From Tanytarsus gracilentus (Eukaryota; Arthropoda; Insecta; Diptera; Chironomidae), in contig JAXRKN010000030.1 of the NCBI GenBank assembly GCA_038502055.1, forward strand, positions 496,001-560,000: a DNA stretch of 64,000 bases, read 5' to 3'. Under the pieces are notes generated by a model that made no database searches, was not told where the DNA came from, and saw nothing but the letters and a program-made list of their open reading frames with translations. Both the position numbers and the translations under genes were made by a program. The first letter of the stretch is position 1, and each line of letters starts with the position of its first letter. Positions 23,391-33,190 of the stretch are shown one piece after another.

Positions 23391-23653
23391 TTTGTTCTAA
23401 CTTCTCACTAAATTTCAAACCGAATGAATTATGAAATTTTACTTCTCATTAAATACTATTTGAGTTCTCAAACAAAAATCAAAAATTGCATGATTAAATT
23501 AACAAACAAGAAATTAATTAATTTTCACGTTTTTACAACTTATGACATAATTTATATATTTCTACTTTAATCACGTTTTCTCTTACCTGGAAATTATTTT
23601 TAAAAACAAAATTAGTCTCGTGAAGTAAAAAACGTGAATTTTTAAAAAACATT

Positions 23654-23687
23654 CACGTGTCAATTTTCATCATCAAAGCTATAAAAT
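23654..23687 (+). promoter_or_regulatory. CACGTG box plus TATA box before the 23.7-kb secreted gene
   Basis: TTCACGTGTC (CACGTG at 23654-23659) is followed about 20 bp later by TATAAAAT at 23680. The ATG is at 23728. The same pairing occurs before the genes at 25293 and 26637. Confidence 0.55.
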
Positions 23688-23727
23688 AATTTTTCATTGC
23701 ATAATTTTTTCAGTCAAAAATTTAATC

Positions 23728-24024
23728 ATGAAAGTTGCACAATTTATTTTGGTCTTTTTTTGCTTTTATAATTGCATTTTTGCAAGATCAATCAGCAGTG
23801 AAAGCTGTGAAGAATTCAGCGATGAAAGAAATAATTTTTCCGACGATCCTTTGGATTGGATTTATCGCAAAATAAAACCTCGAGATTCTGGAAGTTTTGA
23901 AGAAAATGATGACGCTTTTGATGATGTTTTAAAATTATCCGTTGATACAATTTTTAATGCTGTAAAAATTGTGAATTCACTCAGACCAACTGTTGAAAAT
24001 ATTTTTGATTTTATGAGAGAATAA
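23728..24024 (+). CDS. Small secreted acidic protein
   Basis: Single exon, 98 residues. The signal peptide (MKVAQFILVFFCFYNCIFA) is followed by RSISSESCEEFSDE, a Ser/Glu/Cys motif very like that of the genes at 24134, 25293 and 26637 (which read HSSESSEEC). The rest is acidic with a helical C-terminal third (SVDTIFNAVKIVNSLRP). It has its own TATA box and CACGTG box upstream. Family not recognised. The position, size and leader motif suggest it belongs to the local secreted-protein cluster. Confidence 0.75.
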   Translation: MKVAQFILVFFCFYNCIFARSISSESCEEFSDERNNFSDDPLDWIYRKIKPRDSGSFEENDDAFDDVLKLSVDTIFNAVKIVNSLRPTVENIFDFMRE

Positions 24025-24133
24025 AAAAGATTTAAAATTTTATCACGTTTAAAAAACAAGGAAATAAAATTTAAAAACTATAAAACCACTCAATTTTCAT
24101 TAAAATCTGTCAAATTCAATTTAAGTTTCAATC

Positions 24134-24427
24134 ATGAAGTTCATTCAATTAATTTTACTCGCACTTATCGCTTGTCAAAATATTTCCGCTCGACACAGCA
24201 GTGAAAGTAGTGAAGAATGCAGTGAGGAACACATTCACGTCGTGCCAGGAACTAACGGAAGAGTTTTCATGACCGCATCATCAATCAAAAATGTTCATAT
24301 TCCAAGACCATCTCTGAACAATTTAATACCGCAAGTGAATTCAGCAGTGAACTCAGTAGTGCCATCAATTTTAAACATTTTGCAGTCATTTCAAAATTTT
24401 TTACCAAGAATCTTGAGAATTTTCTAA
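24134..24427 (+). CDS. Small secreted protein, cluster paralog 1
   Basis: Single exon, 97 residues: signal peptide (MKFIQLILLALIACQNISA), then RHSSESSEECSEEHIHVVPG, a Ser/Glu/Cys/His block almost identical to that of the paralogs at 25293 and 26637. The remaining ~55 residues are Asn/Ser/Val-rich and hydrophobic (SAVNSVVPSILNILQ) and lack the Pro-rich repeats of the 25293 gene. TATAAAA lies at 24079, and the ATG context (TTTCAATC before ATG) is shared with the paralogs. This is the shortest of three tandem copies; selection seems to hold the signal peptide and acidic block while the tail changes. Function unknown. Confidence 0.78.
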   Translation: MKFIQLILLALIACQNISARHSSESSEECSEEHIHVVPGTNGRVFMTASSIKNVHIPRPSLNNLIPQVNSAVNSVVPSILNILQSFQNFLPRILRIF

Positions 24428-24647
24428 ATAAAATTAAAATTTATTTCGATTCAATATTTTTTAAAATGAGAAAATAATTTGAAAAATAAAAAATAAATTT
24501 TAAAAAAATTAAATTTTTTTACAAAATTTAAAACAAATTTTAGAATTTTTTTAAAAATCAGGAATTTTTTTTATTCATTTAAGGTTAAGTTTTTAAGGAT
24601 AAAATTTTTGATTAAAAAATTAATAATTTTTTATGTTTAAAATTTTC

Positions 24648-25083
24648 CTAAAACAACGGAAATTGTCGAGCTCCTGCACGAGCTAGTAAGTTTAAAAGTT
24701 GCCGTGGCTGAACTGCAGGTACTGGAGGAGCTGGAGCTGGAGCTGGCATTGGCATTTGAACTGGTGGAGGAAATGGAATTTGTGGCGGCATATGAGGCAT
24801 ATGATGCATATGATGCATCGGAGGCATCGGCATAGGTTGAGGAAAATTGTAAAAATTGTACGGCCACATTGGATTCCATGGCAGAGCACTTGGAACGTAT
24901 CGAACATAATTATAATTATAAGTTGATCGAGAATTTGGCCAAAAATCGTCACATTCTTCACTCCAATCGCGATAATAATGAGCAGATGCGAAATTAATGA
25001 CGCTCAAAAATGCTAAAAATAAAATTTAATTATTTAAAATATTTTTTAAAATTTAACTTACTAAAAAATAAAATTAATTCCAT
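24648..25083 (-). CDS. Small secreted Met/Pro/His-rich protein
   Basis: Two minus-strand exons, 25062-25083 (MELILFF) and 24648-25012, joined in phase 1, give 128 residues. The joined start (MELILFFTFLSVINFASA) is a good signal peptide. The mature N-terminus HYYRDWSEECDDFW again carries Ser-Glu-Glu-Cys. An aromatic Asn/Tyr/Pro segment follows, then a run of Met-Pro and His-His-Met motifs (MHHMHHMPHMPP) and an Ala-Pro tail. A tiny first exon that encodes only part of the signal peptide is also seen in the gene at 21865-23390, so these two are probably related in structure. His/Met-rich tracts can bind metals, but that is speculation here. Confidence 0.72.
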
Positions 25084-25211
25084 TTGTGTTGTTTTTTTTT
25101 GTTTTGTTTTTTTTCTTTTAGGGAAATAAACACAAAAAACTTTTTAATCCGTTTTAAATCACGTTTGATCAAAACGTGGAAATAATTTTTGTCAAAATAT
25201 CTAACAAAATT

Positions 25212-25249
25212 CACGTGACGATTTTAATAATTAAAATTTACTATAAAAA
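25212..25249 (+). promoter_or_regulatory. CACGTG plus TATA box, promoter of the 25.3-kb gene
   Basis: CACGTG at 25212-25217 and TATAAAAA at 25242-25249 lie 44-81 bp before the ATG. A CACGTTTGATCAAAACGTG inverted repeat sits ~50 bp further upstream. The whole stretch is repeated almost unchanged before the gene at 26637. Confidence 0.6.
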
Positions 25250-25292
25250 CCAACCGAAACATTGCGTAAGCAGTTTAATTTTAATTTCAATC

Positions 25293-26162
25293 ATGAAGTT
25301 CATTCAATTAATTTTACTCGCACTTTTTGCATGTCAAAATATTTCCGCTCGACACAGCAGTGAAAGTAGTGAAGAATGCAGTGACGAAGAACACATTCAC
25401 GTCGTGCCAGGAAGTTTTGGAAATATTTTCATGACAACTTCATCAATTCCAAACGTTCGTCCTTCAACATCTCTGAACTCAATTTTGCAATCAGTGAATT
25501 CCTTAATTCCATCAATTTCAAATCCATTGCGACCAATTTTGTCACGACCAATGCCATCGAATCAAATTTTCAACCGTCCAATACCATCAAGACCTTTCCT
25601 TTCTTTTAATCCAGTTTTGCCTCCAACTGTTTCGAATCCACCGCAACCAAGACCGCCAATTATTCGTCCATTGAGTTCATCATTTTTTGAAACTTTAAAT
25701 CCATTTCAACCTCCCATTGTTTCAAATCCAGATATGACTACAATTCTCCAGTCAGGAAACACAATTATTCGTCCAATGCCAGCAAGACAATTCACTTCGT
25801 TCAATCCATTTCAGCCTCCGATTGCAGAAACAACAACAACTTTCCAATCCATGCCAGGTCAAGTTGTTTTCAATCCTTTAACGCCAACAAGTTTCTCTAC
25901 TTTCAACCCAATTCTTCAACCACAACCAAATTTTAATGAATTTAGTCCAATAACTTTTGAAACTGATCCGTCAGGTCAAATTGTTATCCGTCCACTACCA
26001 CAAGAAGAATTTACTGATATAAATCAAGTCATAAATCTTTTGACACGAGAACCAACAACATTTGAGAGTTTCAACACTATTTTACCCCCAGTTGTTTCGA
26101 ATCCATCAACAACTTCGGTTCAAACTCAGCAAATTCTTCGTCCTTTAGCATCACAATCCTGA
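25293..26162 (+). CDS. Secreted Pro-rich repeat protein, cluster paralog 2
   Basis: Single exon of 289 residues from the ATG at 25293; a longer in-frame start at 25176 would run through the TATA box and is rejected. The signal peptide and the HSSESSEECSDEEHIHVVPG block match the 24134 and 26637 genes. The body consists of loose 25-40-residue repeats with Asn-Pro-x-x-Pro-Pro, Ile-Arg-Pro-x-Pro and Ser-Phe-Asn-Pro motifs (FNPFQPPI, FNPVLPPT, FNTILPPV). This suggests an extended, low-complexity secreted structural protein. After the TGA, a different frame stays open with similar composition to a TAG at about 26270, so the present stop may be the result of a recent frame change. Function unknown. 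Confidence 0.8.
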   Translation: MKFIQLILLALFACQNISARHSSESSEECSDEEHIHVVPGSFGNIFMTTSSIPNVRPSTSLNSILQSVNSLIPSISNPLRPILSRPMPSNQIFNRPIPSRPFLSFNPVLPPTVSNPPQPRPPIIRPLSSSFFETLNPFQPPIVSNPDMTTILQSGNTIIRPMPARQFTSFNPFQPPIAETTTTFQSMPGQVVFNPLTPTSFSTFNPILQPQPNFNEFSPITFETDPSGQIVIRPLPQEEFTDINQVINLLTREPTTFESFNTILPPVVSNPSTTSVQTQQILRPLASQS

Positions 26163-26555
26163 CTATTACTCAATTTTTCTCCAATGTGCGCACCACAAAC
26201 GAAGTCTCAGTTCGAGCTCCAATCTTTCGTCCTTATCACCAATCTTTGACTGTTTCGCCTCAAATTGCTTAGCTTTAAGAATGGGATCAATTGAGCAAGG
26301 GAACTACCATCTGTATGGGGATATTTTTGTTATTTATGTAAAACTTTAACCTAATTAAAATATAAAATAAACCATTTTAGTTAAAGTTTAGATTTAAAAC
26401 TAATTTAATTATGTAATTTTGACTTTATTTTATACTTTTAAGTTCAAACAATGAACGTGAAATTATCTAAAACACAAAAAACTTTTTATCCATTTTAAAA
26501 TCACGTTTGATCAAAACGTGGAACTTAAATTTTTATAAAAATATTTAACAAAACT

Positions 26556-26593
26556 CACGTGACTATTTTAAAAATTAAAATTTACTATAAAAA
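26556..26593 (+). promoter_or_regulatory. CACGTG plus TATA box, promoter of the 26.6-kb gene
   Basis: CACGTG at 26556-26561 and TATAAAAA at 26586-26593 lie before the ATG at 26637. It is near-identical to the 25212-25249 copy, including the upstream CACGTTTGATCAAAACGTG inverted repeat, so promoter and gene were duplicated together. Confidence 0.6.
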
Positions 26594-26636
26594 CCAACCG
26601 AAACATTGCGTAAGCAGTTTAATTTTAATTTCAATC

Positions 26637-27047
26637 ATGAAGTTCATTCAATTAATTTTAATTGCACTTTTCGCATGTCAAAATATTTCCGCTCGACACA
26701 GCAGTGAAAGTAGTGAAGAATGCAGTGACGAAGAACACATTCACGTCGTGCCAGGAACTAACGGAAGAGTTTTCATGACCGCATTATCAATTCCGAACGT
26801 TCGTCCTTCAACATCTTTGAACTCAATTTTTCAACCAACAACCTTTCAAACCGTTAACACGATTTTACCTCCAGTTATTTCAAATCCACCAACACCTTCA
26901 GTTCAAACACCACCAATAACGCGTCCTATGGTTTTACCTTTCAACCAGCGCCAAGTTGTTACAGCGGTGAGGATTGGAGATGCACTTTTGAGCAATTTAT
27001 TGGCGACACTTTTACAATCGAATGTTCCTGTTATAATTCCATCCTAG
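26637..27047 (+). CDS. Small secreted protein, cluster paralog 3
   Basis: Single exon, 136 residues from the ATG at 26637 (the upstream in-frame start at 26559 overlaps the promoter). The first ~60 residues are nearly those of the 24134 and 25293 proteins, including HSSESSEECSDEEHIHVVPG and TNGRVFMTA. One Pro-rich repeat (TVNTILPPVISNPPTPSVQT) resembles the last repeat of the 25293 gene, followed by a new hydrophobic tail (LLSNLLATLLQSNVPVIIPS). It looks like a contracted version of the 25293 gene. Function unknown. Confidence 0.8.
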   Translation: MKFIQLILIALFACQNISARHSSESSEECSDEEHIHVVPGTNGRVFMTALSIPNVRPSTSLNSIFQPTTFQTVNTILPPVISNPPTPSVQTPPITRPMVLPFNQRQVVTAVRIGDALLSNLLATLLQSNVPVIIPS

Positions 27048-27361
27048 ATTTTAAATTAAAAAATAATGCTTGGTGTAAAAAATTCAAATTTAAAAATATC
27101 AACGTTGATTTGAAATTTAAATATTTAACGGTTAGTTAAAAAATTAGAATATTATCAACATAAATTAAAATTTAAAGATATCACAGAATAATTTAATAAA
27201 AATAAAATTAACGTTCAAGAATTATTTGAATAAATATTCAAAACATTACAACAAAACTCTCCAAATTTGTTTTAATCCATGAAGATTTCATTTTTATGAG
27301 AATATAAATAAAATTTTAAAAACTCAAAAACAAACATTCGACCCTAAATTTTTAATTAAAA
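27048..27361. other. Intergenic, AT-rich
   Basis: 3' UTR of the last secreted gene and promoter of NOSIP. No TATA box like those of the secreted genes; nothing else recognised. Confidence 0.45.
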
Positions 27362-28281
27362 ATGACTCGCCATGCTCGAAACTCCACCGCAGGTTCCGTC
27401 TACACTTATCATGAGAAGAAAAAAGACGCAAAAGAGTCTGGATTTGGAACTGAACGTCAGCGTTTAGCAAAAGAGTCTGTAAAATCATTCGATTGCTGTA
27501 ATTTAACCCTTCAACCCTGCGCACTGCCCGTCATCTCGAAAGAAGGATTTTTATTTGACAAAGAAGCAATTTTGCAATACATCATAACTAAAAAGAACGA
27601 ATATCATCGAAAATTGAAGGAATATGAGAAACAAAAGCAGAGCGATGAGCAAGATTTGGCTGACATTGCAGCTGCTGAGAATAAGAAGAAACTAGAAGCG
27701 TTCGTGAGGACTGAGAAGAACATTAAAATTGGATCAAATAATGGTGAGTTTTAAAAATTAATTTTAAATATTTTTATAACATCAAAAATTAATTTTTAGA
27801 TCAAGCTGGTCCGAGTCGGCTCTCAAACATGAACGGTGACAAGCGTTTGAGTCTTCCGGCTTTTTGGGTTCCATCAAACACACCCGACTCAGGTAAAGCA
27901 AAACTTCCGAAACCCGAAAGCACCGTCTACTGTCCGATGAGTGGAAAACCTCTCAAAACAAAAGATTTAGTAACCGTAAAATTTACACTCGCTGATCCAA
28001 ACGACAAAAAGAATCTCGTAGGTAAAGAGCATCCATACATTTGTGCAGTGACAAAGGATGTCCTCACAAATTCAATGCCATTAGCTGTACTAAGAACAAC
28101 TGGTGATGTCATTAAAATGGATGTGGTTGAGAAGGTCATAAAGAAAGACTGGACACATCCGTTAACTGGCGATAAATTGACGGAGAAAGACATCATAACG
28201 CTGCAAAGGGGTGGAACTGGATTTGCGTCAGCTAATGAACAGTTGGAAGCGGCTAATAAGAAGCCAGCTTTTCAGTGTTAG
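27362..28281 (+). CDS. NOSIP: Nitric oxide synthase-interacting protein (NOSIP), U-box ubiquitin ligase
   Basis: Two exons, 27362-27743 and 27800-28281, joined in phase 1, give 287 residues. The start MTRHARNSTAGSVYTYHEKKK is the conserved NOSIP N-terminus. A first split U-box part follows (FDCCNLTLQPCALPVISKEG, FLFDKEAILQYI), then a charged coiled-coil linker (about 75-120), then the second U-box part (STVYCPMSGKPLKTKDL, YICAVTKDVLTNSMPLAVL). It ends with GGTGFASANEQLEA, a family signature. NOSIP is a nuclear E3 ubiquitin ligase also found with spliceosomes (family knowledge). No oddity; length is near normal for insects. Confidence 0.93.
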
Positions 28282-28371
28282 ATTAAATGCGATTTCTAAT
28301 TCTATTTTAACAAATCTCTGCTAAAAGTTCAAATAAAATCTTCTCAAAAATACAAAAAATATTTTATTATT

Positions 28372-30313
28372 TTACATTCTAAAAACGCCATGTTTTGTGT
28401 CTTCAATTGGAGCATTCATTGCAGCTTTTAAAGACAATCCAAGAACCTTTCTTGTATCAACTGGATCAATAATTCCATCATCCCAAAGTCTCGCTGTGCT
28501 AAAATAAGCTGAACTTTCTTCTTCAAATTGTTTAATAATTGGCGCTTTAATTTTCTCCTCAATCTCTTTCGTCCACTCTTTGCCATTTCTTTTAAATTGA
28601 TCTTGTGTGATTTGAGCTAAAACACCGGCAGCTTGTGGACCACCCATAACTGCGATTTTTGAGTTTGGCCACATGTATAAAAATCGAGGACTGTAAGCTC
28701 GTCCACACATCCCATAATTACCAGCACCGTAAGAACCTCCAATAATCAATGTGAGTTTAGGAACTTTCGCTGTTGCGACTGCATTAACCATTTTTGCTCC
28801 ATTTTTAGCAATTCCTTGTGACTCTGCCTCGCGTCCAACCATGAATCCTGTGATGTTTTGAAGAAATAAAAGTGGAATTCCTCGTTGCGAGCAGATTTGA
28901 ATGAAGTGAGCACCTTTAAGTGCCGATTCACTAAATAAAACTCCATTATTACCAATCACACCAACTGATTGTCCATAAAGCTTCGCAAATCCACAAACAA
29001 GACTGTCACCATAAAGCTGCTTAAACTCATTGAACCTCGAGCCATCAACAATTCTTGCGATTATCTCTCGAACATCAAAAGTTTTCGTTGGCGATGAATT
29101 AACAATTCCATAAATTTCAGATGAATCATAAAGTGGCTCCTCAACATCACTCAAAGGAATTTGTGAATTGTCTCTTGAAATTTTATAATCAAATCCAAGA
29201 TTATCATTGTAAGAATTTGTAGTTTTTAGGTTTATGTTCGACATAATCTGACGAGCTAAGTATAAAGCGTGTTCGTCGTCGTGAGCATAATGGTCGGTGC
29301 ATCCACTCGTTCGACAATGTAAGTCAGCACCGCCGAGATCTTCTGCTGTCACTATTTCACCTGAAAAAATTTATTTATTGGTTCAAAGAGTATTTGAAGG
29401 ACCCAGGAGGTGGGAACTGACTACCTGCAGGTACCAGTATCTGCGAGTACCTGCAGGTTGTAGGTATTTGGTAGGTAATCAGTACCTGTGAGCTTCTCAC
29501 CCTCTGGAAGGACCATATAGTTCAAAACTCACCTAACGCAGCTTTCACCAATGGCGGTCCACCCAAAAATAAAGTTCCCTGCTTCCTCACAATCACATTC
29601 TCGTCAGCCATTGTCGGCACATATGCACCACCAGCCGTGCAACTTCCCATCACAACCGCAATTTGAGGAATGCCCATCGACGACATCACCGCTTGATTGT
29701 AAAAAGTTCTTCCACCTTCGACGAAAAATTGACTTTGAAGTGGCAAATTAGCGCCGCCAGAATCGACGAGATAAATGCACGGAAGTCGATTTTCTTGTGC
29801 GATCTCTTGCGCTCTAAGTTGTTTTTTAACTGAAACTGGATAGAGTGAGCCGCCTTTGACTGTTGAGTCATTGGCTGTGATCATCGTGAGTTGACCGCAA
29901 ACTCTGCCGATGCCTGTGATAATTCCAGCGGACTTGATGTCATCTTTACCGTAGAGTTTATAAGCTGCAAGTTGTGATAGCTCTAAAAATGCAGTGCCAG
30001 GGTCTAAAAGTCGACTGACACGCTGTCTCACTAATAATTTATTTCTCGCTAAATCACGCTGCGCTGATTTTTCATCAGGCATTAAAGTTTTTTCAGTTAT
30101 TTCTCTCAATTCTTTAACCATCGATTTGAGTGAATCAAAGTTCTCCTAAAAATATTCGAAAAACTGATAAGAAGTTTTGAGATTTTGTTATTAAACCGCC
30201 AAATTTACTTTGTACTCATTTGAATTTGTGTCGATCTTCGATTGAATGACACTCGCTTGATTGAGGTGAAAATTTCGAATTGAGTTGAGCAAAGAAAATC
30301 GAACTTTTAACAT
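28372..30313 (-). CDS. MCCC2: Methylcrotonoyl-CoA carboxylase beta subunit
   Basis: Three minus-strand exons, 30209-30313, 29533-30145 and 28372-29360, give 568 residues, the normal length. The first ~25 residues are basic and Ser-rich (MLKVRFSLLNSIRNFHLNQ), fitting mitochondrial import. The carboxyltransferase N-part shows LLDPGTAFLELSQLAAYKLY, GRVCGQLTMITANDSTVKGG, CIYLVDSGGANLPLQ and VMGSCTAGGAYVPTMADE. The C-part shows ITGFMVGREAESQGIAKNG and GGSYGAGNYGMCGRAYSPRF. With the biotin-carrying alpha subunit it carboxylates 3-methylcrotonyl-CoA in leucine breakdown. Its second intron (29361-29532) holds a small insert with CCTGCAGG palindromes. Confidence 0.95.
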
Positions 30314-30657
30314 TTTTAAGAGAATTAATTAAGCTGCTGCAGCTTTATCGTTGAAGTGCTTAGTGGAGTTTGTTTAATTTATGATTGATGAAGTTTGAGG
30401 TTGTGTTGGTGAGGAGAAAAGTTCATAAAATTGTGTCTCGGGTGATTAAAATAATTTAAATAGATTTTTTCGATTTTTAAATGAATAGAAATTAATTCAA
30501 AATTAAATTAATTGAAATTAAATTTCTTAATTGAAAAACTTTATTTTCGGAATTTTAATTGTGATAAAAAATTTATAAAGTGGATAAAATAATTTTTTCT
30601 GTGATTTTTTGGTCCGTTAGAAATTTTAAGCTTTCAATTTCCATTACGAAGCTTTTT

Positions 30658-31686
30658 TTACTTTTGACAAAACTCTTCAATTTTAATTCCAAGTTGGCTT
30701 CTCATTGTTGAAATTTGATCGCTCAGTTCGATGAATTTTGGGGTAAAATCGCATTTTTGTGTTAAAGCTCCCTCAAGTTGTTCAATTTTCAGTAAAATTT
30801 CCTTGTTGACTTTTTGTTCTTCAAGTTTTTCCATTTTGCCTTCAAGTGATGAAAATTTCAGTAAAATTTCCTTCTCAATTTCACATTTTTGCTTCAACTT
30901 TAGATTTTCTTCGTTTATTTTTTGATTCATTGCAAAAAGTTTCAAATTTTCGTCCTTCAATTTTAAATTTTCAGAATTTTCCTGTTTTAATTTTAAATTT
31001 TCTTCGTTTAATTTTTTATTTTCATCCTTTTGTGAACTTAAAATTTCAAATGTTGTCGTCAAGTTTGAGGTTAAAGTTGAAATTTCTTGATTTTTTTCGA
31101 CAATTTTTGGATTTTCGGTTGTTGTTGTTGCTGGAATGTAATTTCGATCTTTGCATCTAGCTTCAACTTTACGAATGACTTCAAGAACTTTTGAGTGATC
31201 ACTATAAGCTTGGTGGTTTTCAGTTGTGCATGGATTGTAATTCAAATATAATGTATGAAGTTTTTCGAATCCACTAAAAGTTCCGTTTTCAATATTTTTA
31301 ATTTTGTTATCATAAAGATATAAAATCTCCAAATTATTGCGAAAATCTTTTAAATCATCTTTTGTGATTTCTTCAAGATTTGAGTTCCCAATTTGAATAT
31401 ATTTAATATTTTTGAAGAACTTTGTGAGTCCGCGTGGGAAGAAATCAACTTTTTTGTTGTCAGCAGTAAATCCAACAACATCATCGTCAGTTTTTCCACT
31501 CAAATGTTGACCTCGAATTCCGGTGATTTCACGATCGTCTCTCGATGTTATCAATTCGGCATTTTCTACTATGCACGTGTAACCAAAATTTGTCACTCCA
31601 TAATCAATAAATTTACAATCAACCACGACACTTTCACTTCCACCCACAAAAATTGCGATTAAAGCGAAAAAGACAAAAACTTTCAT
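30658..31686 (-). CDS. Secreted leucine-rich-repeat and coiled-coil protein
   Basis: Single exon, 342 residues. Signal peptide MKVFVFFALIAIFVGGSES; a Cys-capped N-terminal region (VVVDCKFIDYG, GYTCIVENA); about four leucine-rich repeats at roughly 85-160 (IKYIQIGNSNLEEI, LEILYLYDNKIKNI, KLHTLYLNYNP); a Cys-x-Thr cap; a Thr stretch; then a long coiled coil from about 195 to 340 with repeated Asn-Leu-Lys-Leu-Lys heptads. The order signal peptide-LRR-Cys-coiled coil recalls the mosquito LRIM/APL1 immune proteins, but the LRR part is much shorter and I cannot claim orthology. Intronless, unlike most genes nearby, so possibly a retrocopy or one of a multigene family. Confidence 0.78.
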   Translation of the reverse strand: MKVFVFFALIAIFVGGSESVVVDCKFIDYGVTNFGYTCIVENAELITSRDDREITGIRGQHLSGKTDDDVVGFTADNKKVDFFPRGLTKFFKNIKYIQIGNSNLEEITKDDLKDFRNNLEILYLYDNKIKNIENGTFSGFEKLHTLYLNYNPCTTENHQAYSDHSKVLEVIRKVEARCKDRNYIPATTTTENPKIVEKNQEISTLTSNLTTTFEILSSQKDENKKLNEENLKLKQENSENLKLKDENLKLFAMNQKINEENLKLKQKCEIEKEILLKFSSLEGKMEKLEEQKVNKEILLKIEQLEGALTQKCDFTPKFIELSDQISTMRSQLGIKIEEFCQK

Positions 31687-32165
31687 ATTTTAATTCTTTT
31701 CTCACGAAAGTCTAAAGATCGACTGAACTTCGCTCTCAATTTTTATTATTTTAAGTTTGACTTTTTGACTCGCGGGATGAAATGAAATTATTTAGAATTT
31801 GATAAGCGAACTAAAATGTTCTCAAAAATTTTGTTGTGAGCTCATTAAGTTATGATAAGAATGAAGTAAAATGAGTTTAAAAAGCATTTTATGATTTCTT
31901 AACTTAGACTAAATAAAAAATTTAAAATTTATTTTTTTAAATTTAATTACAAAAATCCTTTCAAACCAACTCAAAAACAAAAATTTTCTTCGTCAATGCG
32001 AGTAAATTAAATTAATTTTCGTCTCAACCAGAAATATTTATTTGACCATGAAAAAGCTCAATTGAGCTTCAATCATTCACAAACTCTGTTGGATTTTTGT
32101 TTATTTTCTTCATTCTTATGTTGCGTTGTCAAAAAATCACACACAAAATTTTCTCTCAATTTTTA
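31687..32165. other. Intergenic, AT-rich
   Basis: Upstream region of the LRR protein gene. Nothing recognisable before the repeat element begins at about 32166. Confidence 0.45.
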
Positions 32166-32739
32166 GTGTAACCCACGAAGTGGTGTAACACTTATATGCG
32201 CCTATTTCCGTCCGTCCGTCTGTCCGTCCGTCTGTTCCATCGAGATCTCGGCTCCTGAGATAGCTAGAGACTTCTAGTTTTCGCCAAATGGTAGGTCTAT
32301 GAATTTAGATTCGGCCATTTTAGGAGTTATGAGGGTCATGACCACAGGTCGTGCCATGGACAGCCCTAAATGCCATTTTTCACACAAATTTCCTGTTATA
32401 TGGCTTCATGTATGTCGTTGAACTCGTATTTGTATCAGGAATCGAAAGGCATTGATGATATTTGAGGAATGTCTATCATGGCCATCCAAGAGTGCCACCA
32501 ATGTCCATCACGGCCGGCCAGTAGTGCCCCTAATGTCCATTTTTTAAAAGTATGGCTTCATGTACCTCGTTGAACTCGGAATTTGACCAGGAATCGATTG
32601 GCATGGATGATTTTTGAAGAATGACCGTCACGGCCGGCCAGGAGTGTCCAAGGAATGCCACTAATGTCCATTTTTTAGAAGTATGGCTTCATGTACCTCA
32701 TTGAACTCGTAATTTGACCAGGAATCGATTGGCATGGAT

Positions 32740-33030
32740 CTGAAAATGGAACACTGTGGAAAATGGAACACAGTGGAAAATGGAACGCAATGGAAAATGG
32801 AACACAATGGAAAATGGAACACAATGGAAAATGAAACACAATGGAAAATGAAACACAATGGAAAATGGAACACAATGGAAAATGAAACACAATGGAAAAT
32901 GAAACACAATGGAAAATGAAACACAATGGAAAATGAAACACAATGGAAAATGAAACACAATGGAAAATGAAACACAATGGAAAATGAAACACAATGGAAA
33001 ATGGAACACAGTGGAAAATGAAACACAGTC
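32740..33030 (+). repeat. 17-bp tandem array inside element copy 2
   Basis: About 16-17 copies of GAAAATGAAACACAATG, with early copies reading GAAAATGGAACACAGTG. Absent from element copy 1, so the array arose or expanded within this copy. Confidence 0.93.
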
Positions 33031-33035
33031 GAAAC

Positions 33036-33190
33036 ACAGTGGGAAGCCATTTTGGGAAGCCATTTTTGAGAAGCCATTTTGGGAAGCCATTTTTGGGAAG
33101 CCATTTTGGGAAGCCATTTTTGGGAAGCCATTTTGGGAAGCCATTTTTGGGAAGCCATTTTGGGAAGCCATTTTTGGGAAGCCAAAAGGG
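33036..33190 (+). repeat. 13/14-bp alternating tandem array inside element copy 2
   Basis: Units GGAAGCCATTTT and GGGAAGCCATTTTTG alternate with a 27-bp higher-order period, decaying at the right end into GGGGAAGCCA. It directly follows the 17-bp array. Confidence 0.92.

Noticed and set aside
24637..24961. Alternative minus- and plus-strand frames over the Met/Pro/His-rich gene
   Set aside because: Shadow frames of a low-complexity coding region; only the frame with a spliced signal peptide makes sense.
25176..25292. Longer N-terminus for the 25.3-kb secreted gene (and likewise 26559-26636)
   Set aside because: The extension runs through the TATA box and CACGTG motif and would bury the signal peptide.
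29297..29491. Small plus-strand frame opposite MCCC2
   Set aside because: Overlaps the end of a conserved exon on the other strand and an intronic palindrome patch; no support.
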